This document shows positions 56,550 to 64,000 of a stretch of 64,000 nt of DNA, one piece after another. Origin of the DNA: Sandaracinaceae bacterium (GTDB taxonomy: Bacteria; Myxococcota_A; Polyangia; Polyangiales; Houyiibacteriaceae); assembly GCA_016706685.1 (NCBI GenBank), contig JADJJE010000012.1, positions 124,001-188,000 of the forward strand. The letters run 5' to 3'. Position 1 is the first letter of the stretch; each line of letters opens with the position of its first letter. The position numbers and the translations under genes are program-made. The notes beneath the pieces were generated by a model, which saw only the letters and a program-made list of their open reading frames with translations, searched no databases and was not told where the DNA came from.

Positions 56550-59267
56550 ATGAGCGCCAGCGAGCCGACCGCAAACGGGGACGCGCCCGGGACGGCCCTG
56601 GACACGGCCCGGCCGTACGAGCCGCCGTGGCTCCTGCGCTGGGTTTACAAGCGCTTCTTCACCCACATCCAGGTGGACGAGCGCTGGAGCGGGGTGGTCC
56701 GCGACGCCGCGCGCAAGGGCGTGGTGGTCTACGTCATGCGCTCGCTGTCGCTGCTGGACTTCCTCTGCCTCGACTTCCTGGTGAAGCGCTTCGGGCTCCC
56801 TTTGGTGCGCTTCGTCAACGATCTGGGGCTGTGGATCCTGGAGCCCTTCGGGAAGGGGGAGCGCCGCCTGCGCCTCCGTCGCCAGATCCCCGAGAAGCAG
56901 GCGCTCACCGAGGTGCTGCAGAGCCAGTTCAGCGCGCTGCTGTTCTTGCGGCGGCCTCCGCGCCTCGGAAGCCCCAGGCGTCGCGGCGAGGAGATGGACA
57001 CCGATCTCATCCGCACCCTGATCGAGAACCAGCGCACCCTTCAGCAGCCGGTCTTCCTGGTGCCGCAGACCTTCGTCTGGACCAAGCGCCCACCCCAGGC
57101 GCGGCGCGGGCTGGTGGACGGTGTCTTCGGGACGGTGGAGTGGCCGGGGCGCGTGCGCGTGTTGCTGCAGTTCCTCTTCAACTACCGGAACGCGCTGCTG
57201 CGCTCGGGGGAGCCGTTCGATCTGCAGGCGTTCCTGGCCGAGAACCCCGAGCTCACCGACGCGGAGCTCGCCGACAAGGTGCGCTACGCCCTGCTGCGGC
57301 GCATGGAGCGCGAGCGCACGCTGGTCTTCGGGCCCACCAAGAAGACGCTCGGCCGCATCCAGGACGACCTCCTGCGCAGCCCGCGCATTCGCAAGCACAT
57401 CGAGAACGAGGCGCGCGGCTCGAGCCGCAGCATCGCCAAGGTGGAGAAGGAAGCGCGCAAAGAGCTCAGCAAGCTGTGCGCCAACCAGCAGCCCTACGTG
57501 GTCGCCAAGCTGGCGCGCTTCCTCGACTGGGTCTGGAACCGCATCTACGACGGCATCGTCATCGACGAAGACGGCATCGAGCGGCTGCGCGAGAAGGCGC
57601 GCGACGGCGCCATCGTGCTGCTCCCCAGCCACAAGAGCCACGTGGACTACCTGGTGTTGAGCTCCGTGCTCTACAGCCGTCAGCTGCTGCCCCCGCTCAT
57701 CGCGGCCGGTGAGAACCTGGGCTTCTTTCCGCTCGGGCCCATCTTGCGGCGCGGCGGCGCGTTCTTCATCAAGCGCAGCTTCCAGGGAAAAAAGCTCTAT
57801 GCCGCGCTGGTGGACGGATACATGCGCCGGCTCCTGGTGGAGGGCTTCCCCATCGAGTTCTTCATCGAGGGTGGCCGCTCGCGCACCGGCAAGCTGCTCC
57901 CGCCCAAGTACGGCCTGCTCTCCATGGTGGTGGACGCGTCGCTGCTGCTGCGCGCGCGCAAGGTCTACTTCGTGCCCATCTCCATCGGCTACGAGCGCAT
58001 CATCGAGGAGCGCTCGTTCGTGCACGAGCTGGGTGGGGGCGAGAAGCAGAAGGAGAACGTGGGCGGGCTGCTGCGCTCGTCCAACATCCTGCGCTCCAAG
58101 TACGGCCGGCTCTACGTGCACTTCGGCGAGATCCTGTCCTTCGACGATCTCTTGCACGACGCGCTGGTCGAGCCCCTGGCCGAAGAAACCGGCGAGTTCG
58201 ACGCCGCCGCGATCCTCTCGGGCAGCGTGGCGCTGAAGCCGAGCTCCGCAGGTGACGTGTTGGCGCCCGACACCCCGCGCGCAGCCCGTCGCCCGGCGCG
58301 CGACCGCCAAGACCTCAGCCCGCGCGAGCGGCGCGTCATGATCCAGCGCCTGGCGCACCGCGTCACCTATCAGATCGATCGCGTCACGGTGGTGACGCCG
58401 GCCGCGCTGGTGGCCATGGCGCTCTTGGCGCACCGGCAGCGGGGGATGACCCACACCGACCTGCTGCACGCCGCCGAGAGCCTGCTGTCTGCGCTCGAGC
58501 GTCAGAACGCCCGCACGGCAGGGCAGCTGCGCGACGAGGACGGCCAGATCCGCTCGGACACCCTGCACGAGGCCGTGGAGCTCTTCCTGGACGGCAAGCT
58601 CATCCAGCGGCACGGCGAGGGTGACGAGGCCATCTACAAAATCCCCAGCGAGCGGCGCATCGCGCTCGAGTACTACAACAACAACGTCTTGCACTTCTTC
58701 GTGCCGAGCGCGCTCATCGCGGCGGCCCTCCAGCTCAGCGACGGCAAGGCCATCACCGTCCAGACCCTGCGCGAGCGCGTGCGGCAGCTGTCCAAGCTGT
58801 TCAAGTACGAGTTCAACTTCCGGGCGGACGCGTCTTTCGAGGAGATCTTCGACGACGCCCTGGCCAGCATGATGAAGTTCGGCGAGCTGGTACTCGAGGA
58901 CGACCACGTGGCGGCGGCGCCGGGTCGTGCGGGGGCCATCTTGGACACGTACGCCTCGCTGCTGCGCTCCTACTTCGAGGCCTACCTGCTGGCGCTACGC
59001 AGCACCGGAATGCTGCTCGAGCGTGGTGAGGTGTCTCGCAAAGACTGGATGAAGCAGGCGCTGGCGCTCGGGCAGCGCATGTACCTCGCGGGCGAGATCG
59101 TGCGCCGCGAGAGCATCTCGAAGCCCAAGCTCGAGACGGCGCTCAAGGCTCTCAAGGACTACCAGCTGGTGAAGACCTCGGGGGAAGACCTTCAGCCAGG
59201 GCGGGTGCTCACGGACGCGGCCACCTTGCAGGCGCTCGAGAAGAAGCTGCTGCCTTTCCTGAAGTAG
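56550..59267 (+). CDS. plsB: Glycerol-3-phosphate 1-O-acyltransferase
   Basis: 905-residue membrane-associated PlsB, which acylates glycerol-3-phosphate at position 1 to begin phospholipid synthesis. The acyltransferase motifs are SHKSHVDYLVLS (HxxxxD, about residue 361), GAFFIKRSF, and FFIEGGRSRTGK (about 439), with VYFVPISIGYERI after. N- and C-terminal flanks match full-length PlsB rather than the short PlsC. ATG at 56550; an upstream extension has no PlsB character. There is no partner gene, and the 241-base gap behind it separates it from rplM. Confidence 0.95.
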   Translation: MSASEPTANGDAPGTALDTARPYEPPWLLRWVYKRFFTHIQVDERWSGVVRDAARKGVVVYVMRSLSLLDFLCLDFLVKRFGLPLVRFVNDLGLWILEPFGKGERRLRLRRQIPEKQALTEVLQSQFSALLFLRRPPRLGSPRRRGEEMDTDLIRTLIENQRTLQQPVFLVPQTFVWTKRPPQARRGLVDGVFGTVEWPGRVRVLLQFLFNYRNALLRSGEPFDLQAFLAENPELTDAELADKVRYALLRRMERERTLVFGPTKKTLGRIQDDLLRSPRIRKHIENEARGSSRSIAKVEKEARKELSKLCANQQPYVVAKLARFLDWVWNRIYDGIVIDEDGIERLREKARDGAIVLLPSHKSHVDYLVLSSVLYSRQLLPPLIAAGENLGFFPLGPILRRGGAFFIKRSFQGKKLYAALVDGYMRRLLVEGFPIEFFIEGGRSRTGKLLPPKYGLLSMVVDASLLLRARKVYFVPISIGYERIIEERSFVHELGGGEKQKENVGGLLRSSNILRSKYGRLYVHFGEILSFDDLLHDALVEPLAEETGEFDAAAILSGSVALKPSSAGDVLAPDTPRAARRPARDRQDLSPRERRVMIQRLAHRVTYQIDRVTVVTPAALVAMALLAHRQRGMTHTDLLHAAESLLSALERQNARTAGQLRDEDGQIRSDTLHEAVELFLDGKLIQRHGEGDEAIYKIPSERRIALEYYNNNVLHFFVPSALIAAALQLSDGKAITVQTLRERVRQLSKLFKYEFNFRADASFEEIFDDALASMMKFGELVLEDDHVAAAPGRAGAILDTYASLLRSYFEAYLLALRSTGMLLERGEVSRKDWMKQALALGQRMYLAGEIVRRESISKPKLETALKALKDYQLVKTSGEDLQPGRVLTDAATLQALEKKLLPFLK

Positions 59268-59334
59268 CCCCAATTTTGCACAGCGCTGCATCCGGACCTA
59301 TCCGCGCGGGATCGGGCCTGGTACGCTCGGCTCC

Positions 59335-60105
59335 GTGTCGCAAAAGAACTGGACCATCGACCCCGAGACCGGGCTCTCGTTCGTTCGTTCTGGTGTCCGT
59401 GAGGTCACCACTGACCAGCTGCGCGTGGTCTTCCAGCCCATCGTCGCCGTGGACACGCGCAAGACCTTCGCGCACGAGGCGCTGGTGCGCTGCGACGTGC
59501 CCATGTTCCAGAGCCCCATCGCGCTCTTCGAGGCGGCCACCACCGAGCAGTGCGTGGGGCGCCTGGGCCGTCGGATCCGCGAGGTCACGGTGCGGGACGC
59601 CGACGGCAGCCCCATCTTCGTGAACATCCACCCCGAAGAGCTGAGCGAGCGCTGGCTGGTGCGGCCCGACGATCCCCTCTGCCTCTACGAGGGTGAGGTC
59701 TTCTTGGAGATCACCGAAGCGGCCGCCTTTGCCTACTTCGAGCTCTGTATGGACGTGCTGCGCGAGGTGCGCGACCGCATGGGGGCGCGCCTGGTCATCG
59801 ACGACTTCGGGGCCGGCTACAGCAACCTGAAGCGCATCGTGGACCTGCACCCCGCCGTGGTGAAGCTCGACCGCTCGCTCATCTCCGGGCTCGACCGCGA
59901 GCGCCGTCAGCAGATCCTGGTGAAGGGCCTGGTGGACCTGTGTCGCCAGCTGGGCGCCAAGGTCGTGGCAGAGGGCGTCGAGACGGTGGGCGAGCTGCAC
60001 GCCTGCATCGACTGCGGTGCGCAGTACGTCCAGGGCTACCTGCTGGCGCGGCCGGCCTACCCGCACCCCAGCGTGCGCTGGCCCGGGGCGCCGGCTCCGC
60101 TCTAG
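59335..60105 (+). CDS. Stand-alone EAL-domain protein (c-di-GMP phosphodiesterase)
   Basis: 256 residues made almost entirely of an EAL domain, which hydrolyses cyclic di-GMP to pGpG. The signature EAL is at residues 48-50 (FAHEALVR). The other catalytic motifs are present: NIHPEEL, EITE, DDFGAGYSNLKRI (the DDFGTG motif with Ala for Thr), KLDRSLI, VAEGVET and YVQGYLLARP. This set suggests an active enzyme. There is no GGDEF, PAS or membrane domain, so it is a soluble single-domain enzyme that may rely on partner proteins for signals. GTG start at 59335. Confidence 0.92.
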   Translation: MSQKNWTIDPETGLSFVRSGVREVTTDQLRVVFQPIVAVDTRKTFAHEALVRCDVPMFQSPIALFEAATTEQCVGRLGRRIREVTVRDADGSPIFVNIHPEELSERWLVRPDDPLCLYEGEVFLEITEAAAFAYFELCMDVLREVRDRMGARLVIDDFGAGYSNLKRIVDLHPAVVKLDRSLISGLDRERRQQILVKGLVDLCRQLGAKVVAEGVETVGELHACIDCGAQYVQGYLLARPAYPHPSVRWPGAPAPL

Positions 60106-60120
60106 CCCGGCGCGTCCGTC

Positions 60121-60930
60121 ATGCGTGTCGTCTCGCTGACCTGCTCCAACACCGAGATCGTCTGCGCGCTCGGCGCGGCCGACGTCCTCGTGGGCGTGGA
60201 CGACCACAGCGACTACCCGGTGGAAGTGGTGGCGTCACTGGCCCGCGTGGGGCCCGACCTCAGCGTGGATGCGAAGGCCGTGGCCGCGCTGCGGCCGGAC
60301 CTGGTGCTGGCCTCGCTGACTGTCCCGGGACACGAGCGCGTGCTCGAAGCGTTGCTGGCCGAGGGGCTGCCCGTGGCCGTCTTCGAGCCCAAGTCGGTGG
60401 CGGACGTCTACACCGACACGCTGCGCATCGGGGAGCTGCTCGGGCGCACCGCAGAGGCAGCCCGGCTGGTGAGCGAGATGCAGTCGGTGCTGGACGCACG
60501 CCCCGTAGCGGACTTCCATCCGCGGGTGCTGGTCGAGTGGTGGCCTCGCCCCGTCATCGTGCCCGGGGCACGCAGCTGGGTGACGCAGCAGCTGCTCGCT
60601 GCCGGCGGGGTCAACCCGATGGGCGAGCGACCCGTCGAGTCGTCTCCCATCACGGACGAAGAGGCTCGCGCGCTGCTGCCCGACGCGGTGGTCATCAGCT
60701 GGTGCGGGGTGCCGGCGGCCAAGTACCGCCCCGATGTGGTCTATCAGCGCGCGGCGTGGCGCGACCTCCCGGCGATCCGCGACCGACAGGTGCACTGCAT
60801 CACCGAGGCGTTCCTGGGCCGCCCCGGGCCACGCATGGTCGACGGCGTGCGGGCCCTCGAGCGCGTGGTGCAGGGCGTGCGGGAAGCGCGTGATCAGGGA
60901 GCGGCCACGCGGTCCACCAGCAAGCGATAG
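60121..60930 (+). CDS. BtuF-like periplasmic-binding-fold protein, no signal peptide
   Basis: 269 residues of the helical-backbone (type III) substrate-binding fold used for vitamin B12 and iron-siderophore uptake. Family features are RVVSLTCSNTEIVCALGAADVLVGV at the N-terminus, LRPDLVLASLTVPG, WWPRPVIVPGARSWV, and VQGVREARD at the end. The usual signal peptide or lipobox is missing: the protein begins MRVVSLTCSN, directly at the mature domain. No ABC permease or ATPase gene is near. It could act in the cytoplasm, or its true start may lie elsewhere. It starts 16 bases after the EAL gene and overlaps the convergent Sel1 gene by 37 bases. Confidence 0.85.
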   Translation: MRVVSLTCSNTEIVCALGAADVLVGVDDHSDYPVEVVASLARVGPDLSVDAKAVAALRPDLVLASLTVPGHERVLEALLAEGLPVAVFEPKSVADVYTDTLRIGELLGRTAEAARLVSEMQSVLDARPVADFHPRVLVEWWPRPVIVPGARSWVTQQLLAAGGVNPMGERPVESSPITDEEARALLPDAVVISWCGVPAAKYRPDVVYQRAAWRDLPAIRDRQVHCITEAFLGRPGPRMVDGVRALERVVQGVREARDQGAATRSTSKR

Positions 60931-62189
60931 GTGCCGGACACGCTCGCCCCATAGCCGTCCACCACCACGAAGTAGGTGCCGCGCGGCAGGTCCACTTCGA
61001 GCGCCGAGTGCCGCTCACCCCCGGCCGCCGCATCGCCGCGCACGTCGTCGTTGCAAGCCAGCTGGGTGGCTGGGTCCACCGAGCAAGCGCTCCGCACGTG
61101 CAGGACGCCGTCGAACGACGAGAACAGGTCCAGCTTCACGCGGGTGGGGCGCGTGACGCGCAGGGTGTACACGCGCTCCGGCGACGCGGCGGTCAGCCCG
61201 CACGAGGCCGTCAGGCCGTTGGTCGCGCCCTCGGTGGTGCCCGTGACCTCGCGACCCAGCGTGAGGGCGGTTGGCTGGGTGCAGCTGCTGGCGGTCTGCT
61301 CGGCGGTCGGCGCGGGGGCGTCGAGCGACTGGGCGAGGCGGCACGCGGGACCGGCGCCCTGCTCACACGCGGCACGGAGCTCGGAGCGCGCCAGCTCGAG
61401 GTCGGGCGGCACGATGTTGCCTTCGCCGTGGGTGCGCGCGAGGTTGAAGCAGCCCCACGGCTCCCCCAGCGAGCACGAGCGCTCGTAGAGCTGCATGGCC
61501 CGCGCGGTGTCCACGGGGATGGCGACGTCGAACTCGTACAGCGAGGCGAGGTTGTTGCAGGCGATGCCGGAGTTGGCGTCGCAGGCCCGCGTGTAGAGCT
61601 CGAGCGCGTGCGCGGCATCTCGCGCGACGCCGTTGCCCGCCGCGTAGGCCATCGCGAGGTACACGCAGCCGTCCATGGCGCCTTCGGCGCAGGCCCGCTC
61701 CAGCAGCGACGCGGCGCGCGGGATGTCCTGTTCTACGCCGCGGCCCTCGCCGAGCATGATGCCGAAGTTGGCGCACGCCTGCCCGTCGCCCAGCTCGCAC
61801 GAAAGCGAGTAGAGCCGCGCGGCCTCCGCGACATCCTCGGGGCCCCCGCGACCCTGCTCGCGCAGCTCGGCCAGGCTCGCGCAGCCCTCGGCGTCATCTC
61901 CGCGGCACGCGCGGTCGTAGAGCTCGGCCGCGTGCGGCTCGTCGGCTGCCACCGCGTCGCCCGACAGGTACGCGTGGCCTGCCACGGTGCACGCGGCTTC
62001 CTGCCCGTCCATGCACTGCTGCTCTTCGCTCAGCGCGTACACGCAACGCCCGTCACGCGGCGCTTGGAAGGCCTCGCACGTGAGGGTGACCTCGGCGGGC
62101 GTCGTCGTCTCGGGAGGCGGCGCGCCGCCACAGCCCATGAGCGCGATCGCGAACCAGAGTGCCGGAGGAGTAGGGTGCTTCGAGTTCAT
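60894..62189 (-). CDS. Cys-rich Sel1-repeat lipoprotein with a PPC-like C-terminal domain
   Basis: 431 residues. The signal WFAIALMGCGG has a lipobox at Cys20. Residues about 70-300 are Sel1 repeats with paired cysteines (ELYDRACRGDDAEGCASLAE, YSLSCELGDGQACANFG, LERACAEGAMDGCVYLA, YTRACDANSGIACNNLA, YERSCSLGEPWGCFNLA), the arrangement of disulfide-stapled Hcp-type proteins. After a linker, residues about 325-431 resemble a pre-peptidase C-terminal domain (YTLRVTRPTRVKLDLFSSFD, GTYFVVVDGYG). Probably an outer-membrane or periplasmic binding protein; the partner is unknown. The start at 62189 gives the lipoprotein signal. Confidence 0.85.
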   Translation of the reverse strand: MNSKHPTPPALWFAIALMGCGGAPPPETTTPAEVTLTCEAFQAPRDGRCVYALSEEQQCMDGQEAACTVAGHAYLSGDAVAADEPHAAELYDRACRGDDAEGCASLAELREQGRGGPEDVAEAARLYSLSCELGDGQACANFGIMLGEGRGVEQDIPRAASLLERACAEGAMDGCVYLAMAYAAGNGVARDAAHALELYTRACDANSGIACNNLASLYEFDVAIPVDTARAMQLYERSCSLGEPWGCFNLARTHGEGNIVPPDLELARSELRAACEQGAGPACRLAQSLDAPAPTAEQTASSCTQPTALTLGREVTGTTEGATNGLTASCGLTAASPERVYTLRVTRPTRVKLDLFSSFDGVLHVRSACSVDPATQLACNDDVRGDAAAGGERHSALEVDLPRGTYFVVVDGYGASVSGTYRLLVDRVAAP

Positions 62190-62231
62190 GCGCCCTATGA
62201 AGCCCGCACTTCGGCCGCGTGACAACCCTCG

Positions 62232-62963
62232 TCAGACGCGAACAGGGGCGATGGCGGGCAGCATCTCGAGGTGACGCTTGAGGGCGCTCTCGTGCTGGCG
62301 AATCTGCTCGAGCCGCACGGCGGTGCGCACGTCGCGCATGACGCTGCGCGTGGCCTCGTCCACACCGGCGAGCGTCTGCAGCGTGGGCACCTTCACGCTG
62401 ACGAACGCGAGCGAGCGCAGCACGGTCGTGATCTTGCTGGGGCGCGGGGCGGCCGCCGGCTCGTGGGCTGCCCCGGCGTCCTCGGCGTCGTCGTCCCGCG
62501 CGTCGCGCACGTCCACCAGCTCCCAGCTCTCGTCGCACAGGTCGCCCCAGACCGAACGGAACGCAGCCAACCGCTCGGCGCGTTTGAACTCGTCGGCGGC
62601 GCTGCGCTCTTGCTCCGCGAGAGACTGGTCACGCTGGGCGGCCGCCGCGAGACGCAGCGCGCGCACCGACTCGAGCTCCGCTTCGGTCTCGCCACGCACC
62701 AGCACCACGGCCAGGTGCGCGTCCACCGAGAGCAGCTTCGCGATGCCTTCGTAGGCCTGGTCGTTGGAGGGAATGCCAGCGCGGTCGGCGATGTGGAAGC
62801 GCGAGAGCACCCCCAGGTTCTGACAGACCTCGAAGTACAGCACGCGGAGCAGGCGCAGCTCCGCCTCGCGCGCGTCATGGTGTGTGCGCCACGCGCCCGC
62901 GAGCTTCATGGCCACGTCCAGCGCCTTGGGCGCGGCGCCCAGCATCACCGAGACGGGGTCCAT
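62232..62963 (-). CDS. Hypothetical helical protein
   Basis: 243 residues, mostly charged helices: AREAELRLLRVLYFEVCQNL, QSLAEQERSAADEFKRAERL and VMRDVRTAVRLEQIRQHESA. It has a hydrophobic N-terminal stretch (MDPVSVMLGAAPKALDVAMKLAGAW) that is too short and polar to be a clear membrane span. No family recognised. The ATG overlaps the stop of the MaoC gene (ATGA at 62963), so it is co-translated with it. The frame is open far upstream to 63947, but that part runs antisense through purB. Confidence 0.65.
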   Translation of the reverse strand: MDPVSVMLGAAPKALDVAMKLAGAWRTHHDAREAELRLLRVLYFEVCQNLGVLSRFHIADRAGIPSNDQAYEGIAKLLSVDAHLAVVLVRGETEAELESVRALRLAAAAQRDQSLAEQERSAADEFKRAERLAAFRSVWGDLCDESWELVDVRDARDDDAEDAGAAHEPAAAPRPSKITTVLRSLAFVSVKVPTLQTLAGVDEATRSVMRDVRTAVRLEQIRQHESALKRHLEMLPAIAPVRV

Positions 62964-63418
62964 CAGTAGAAGTACCGGCTGAGCGACTCGATGACGCAGC
63001 CGGGGCGGTCCTCGCCCTCGATCTCGATGGTGATCACGGTGGTGGCCTGCAGGCCCCCCTTCACCTCGATGACCTCCTTCACCTCGCCGCGGCCGCGCAC
63101 GCGCGCGTTCACCTTCACCGGCGCGGGGAAGCGGATCTTGTCGCAGCCGTAGTTGACGCCCAGCTTCATGCCCTGCACCTCGATGAGCTGCGGCAGGAAG
63201 AAGTTCGACAGCGACAGCGTCAGGTATCCATGGGCGATGGTGGTGCCGAAGGGCCCTTCCTTGGCGCGCTCGGGGTCCACGTGGATCCACTGGTGATCGC
63301 CTGTGGCGTCGGCGAACTGGTTGATGCGCTCTTGGGTGATGGTCAGCCAGTCGGTGACGCCCAGGTCGGTTCCGGCGGCGCCCCGCAGGGCCTCTTGTGT
63401 CGCGAATACGGTCGGCAT
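62963..63418 (-). CDS. MaoC-like (R)-hydratase
   Basis: 151-residue single hot-dog enzyme of the MaoC/PhaJ family, which hydrates enoyl-CoA to (R)-3-hydroxyacyl-CoA. The catalytic hydratase-2 motif is intact: ADATGDHQWIHVDPERAKEG, with Asp and His about residues 35 and 40, then PFGTTIAHGYLTLSL. The start MPTVFATQEALRGA at 63418 is standard. It is divergent from purB, with 109 bases between the starts. Confidence 0.92.
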   Translation of the reverse strand: MPTVFATQEALRGAAGTDLGVTDWLTITQERINQFADATGDHQWIHVDPERAKEGPFGTTIAHGYLTLSLSNFFLPQLIEVQGMKLGVNYGCDKIRFPAPVKVNARVRGRGEVKEVIEVKGGLQATTVITIEIEGEDRPGCVIESLSRYFY

Positions 63419-63527
63419 GGCGCGAAGGTAGCAGCGCGCGCGGGTCCTGCGAGCGGGACGTGCGCACGGGCCTGGCAACCCGGGTCGCGGCGTTGCGACG
63501 GAGGCCCTTCGCTGATAAGCCCCGCGC

Positions 63528-64000
63528 ATGGAGTCCTCGACGCTGACCGCGCTCTCTCCCCTCGATGGCCGCTACGCCAAGAGCGTGGATGCCCTTCGTC
63601 CCTATCTCAGCGAGTTCGGGCTGATTCATCACCGGGTGCGCGTCGAGGTGCGCTGGCTCGAGTCGCTCGCCAGCAACCCGGGCATCCCCGAGGTGCCGGC
63701 GTTCTCGGCCGAGGCGCTGGCCAGCCTCGAGCGCATCGTCAGCGAGTTCAGCGAGGCCGACGCGGAGCGCGTGAAGGCCATCGAGCGCGGCACCAACCAC
63801 GACGTGAAGGCGGTGGAGTACTTCCTGAAGGAGAAGATCACCGGCCAGCCCGAGCTCGAGGCGGTGACCGAGTTCCTGCACTTCGCGTGCACCTCGGAGG
63901 ACATCAACAACCTCTCGCACGGCCTCATGTTGGCCGAGGCACGCCACCGCGTGCTGCTGCCGGCCATGGATGCCACCATCGGCGCCATCCGCGAGCTGGC
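63528..64000 (+). CDS. purB: Adenylosuccinate lyase, cut by the right edge
   Basis: The first 157 residues of PurB, which cleaves adenylosuccinate and SAICAR in purine synthesis. The start MESSTLTALSPLDGRYAKSV and SEFGLIHHRVRVEVRWLESL match the E. coli-type (rather than B. subtilis-type) enzyme, and RGTNHDVKAVEYFLKE and HFACTSEDINNLSHG are conserved substrate-binding elements. The Shine-Dalgarno sequence is weak. The rest lies beyond base 64000. Confidence 0.94.
   Translation, partial: MESSTLTALSPLDGRYAKSVDALRPYLSEFGLIHHRVRVEVRWLESLASNPGIPEVPAFSAEALASLERIVSEFSEADAERVKAIERGTNHDVKAVEYFLKEKITGQPELEAVTEFLHFACTSEDINNLSHGLMLAEARHRVLLPAMDATIGAIREL

Overview
The window is 64 kb of high-GC bacterial chromosome, densely coded on both strands. 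Several traits point to a Myxococcota (deltaproteobacterial) host, probably near the Sandaracinaceae/Polyangiales. These are a Ser/Thr kinase of myxobacterial style, a secreted protein with thrombospondin type 3 repeats, Cys-rich repeats and a Cys/membrane-span/Arg C-terminal tail, lipoproteins with Cys-rich Sel1 repeats, a DUF2339-DUF3999 pair, and a two-subunit B12-dependent methylmalonyl-CoA mutase. This assignment is an inference from gene content; no rRNA gene is present and I saw no tRNA gene.

Layout. 1-5.5 kb: a kinase cut by the left edge, an M20 peptidase, a divergent methyltransferase/TetR pair, a MepA-type murein endopeptidase and a small lipoprotein. 5.6-12.8 kb: a tight plus-strand operon of DUF2339, DUF3999, RNase D and an AlkB-like dioxygenase. 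12.9-15.7 kb: a minus-strand operon of a divergent cis-prenyltransferase, an unknown protein and a DUF6544-like membrane protein. 15.7-16.7 kb: decayed DNA with a Rieske oxygenase remnant.

17.5-25.9 kb is the most unusual region. Four radical SAM genes (one frameshifted), a GT-C membrane glycosyltransferase, a GT2 glycosyltransferase and a truncated methyltransferase sit in two divergent blocks flanked by gene remnants. Three of the radical SAM proteins share a C-terminal Cys signature, and two appear to share an accessory domain. This is my best candidate for an undescribed biosynthetic or modification system.

26-31.2 kb: meaB, mcmA2 and mcmA1 (methylmalonyl-CoA mutase and its GTPase chaperone). 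31.3-37.9 kb: a large membrane protein with duplicated discoidin-like modules, a beta-barrel protein, a beta-propeller protein, a cationic amino acid permease and a TlpA-like thioredoxin. 38-42.3 kb: one gene that fuses topoisomerase III to RecQ helicase. 42.5-47.7 kb: a giant repeat-rich secreted protein broken by a 5-bp deletion inside 588-bp tandem repeats, followed by strong hairpins.

47.9-54.7 kb: a hypothetical protein, a prepilin peptidase with an in-frame hexanucleotide microsatellite, and a plus-strand run of a hypothetical gene, proB, an OmpA-like lipoprotein, proA, rsfS and rlmH. 54.7-55.4 kb is an extremely G-rich non-coding stretch with a 17-G run. 55.4-64 kb: rpsI-rplM, plsB, a stand-alone EAL protein, a BtuF-like binding protein without a signal peptide, a Sel1/PPC lipoprotein, a hypothetical protein, a MaoC hydratase, and purB cut by the right edge.

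Indels break or shift three frames: the B12 radical SAM gene, the mcmA2 N-terminus and the giant surface protein. They may be real or may be assembly/sequencing errors, so read-level checking matters for all three.
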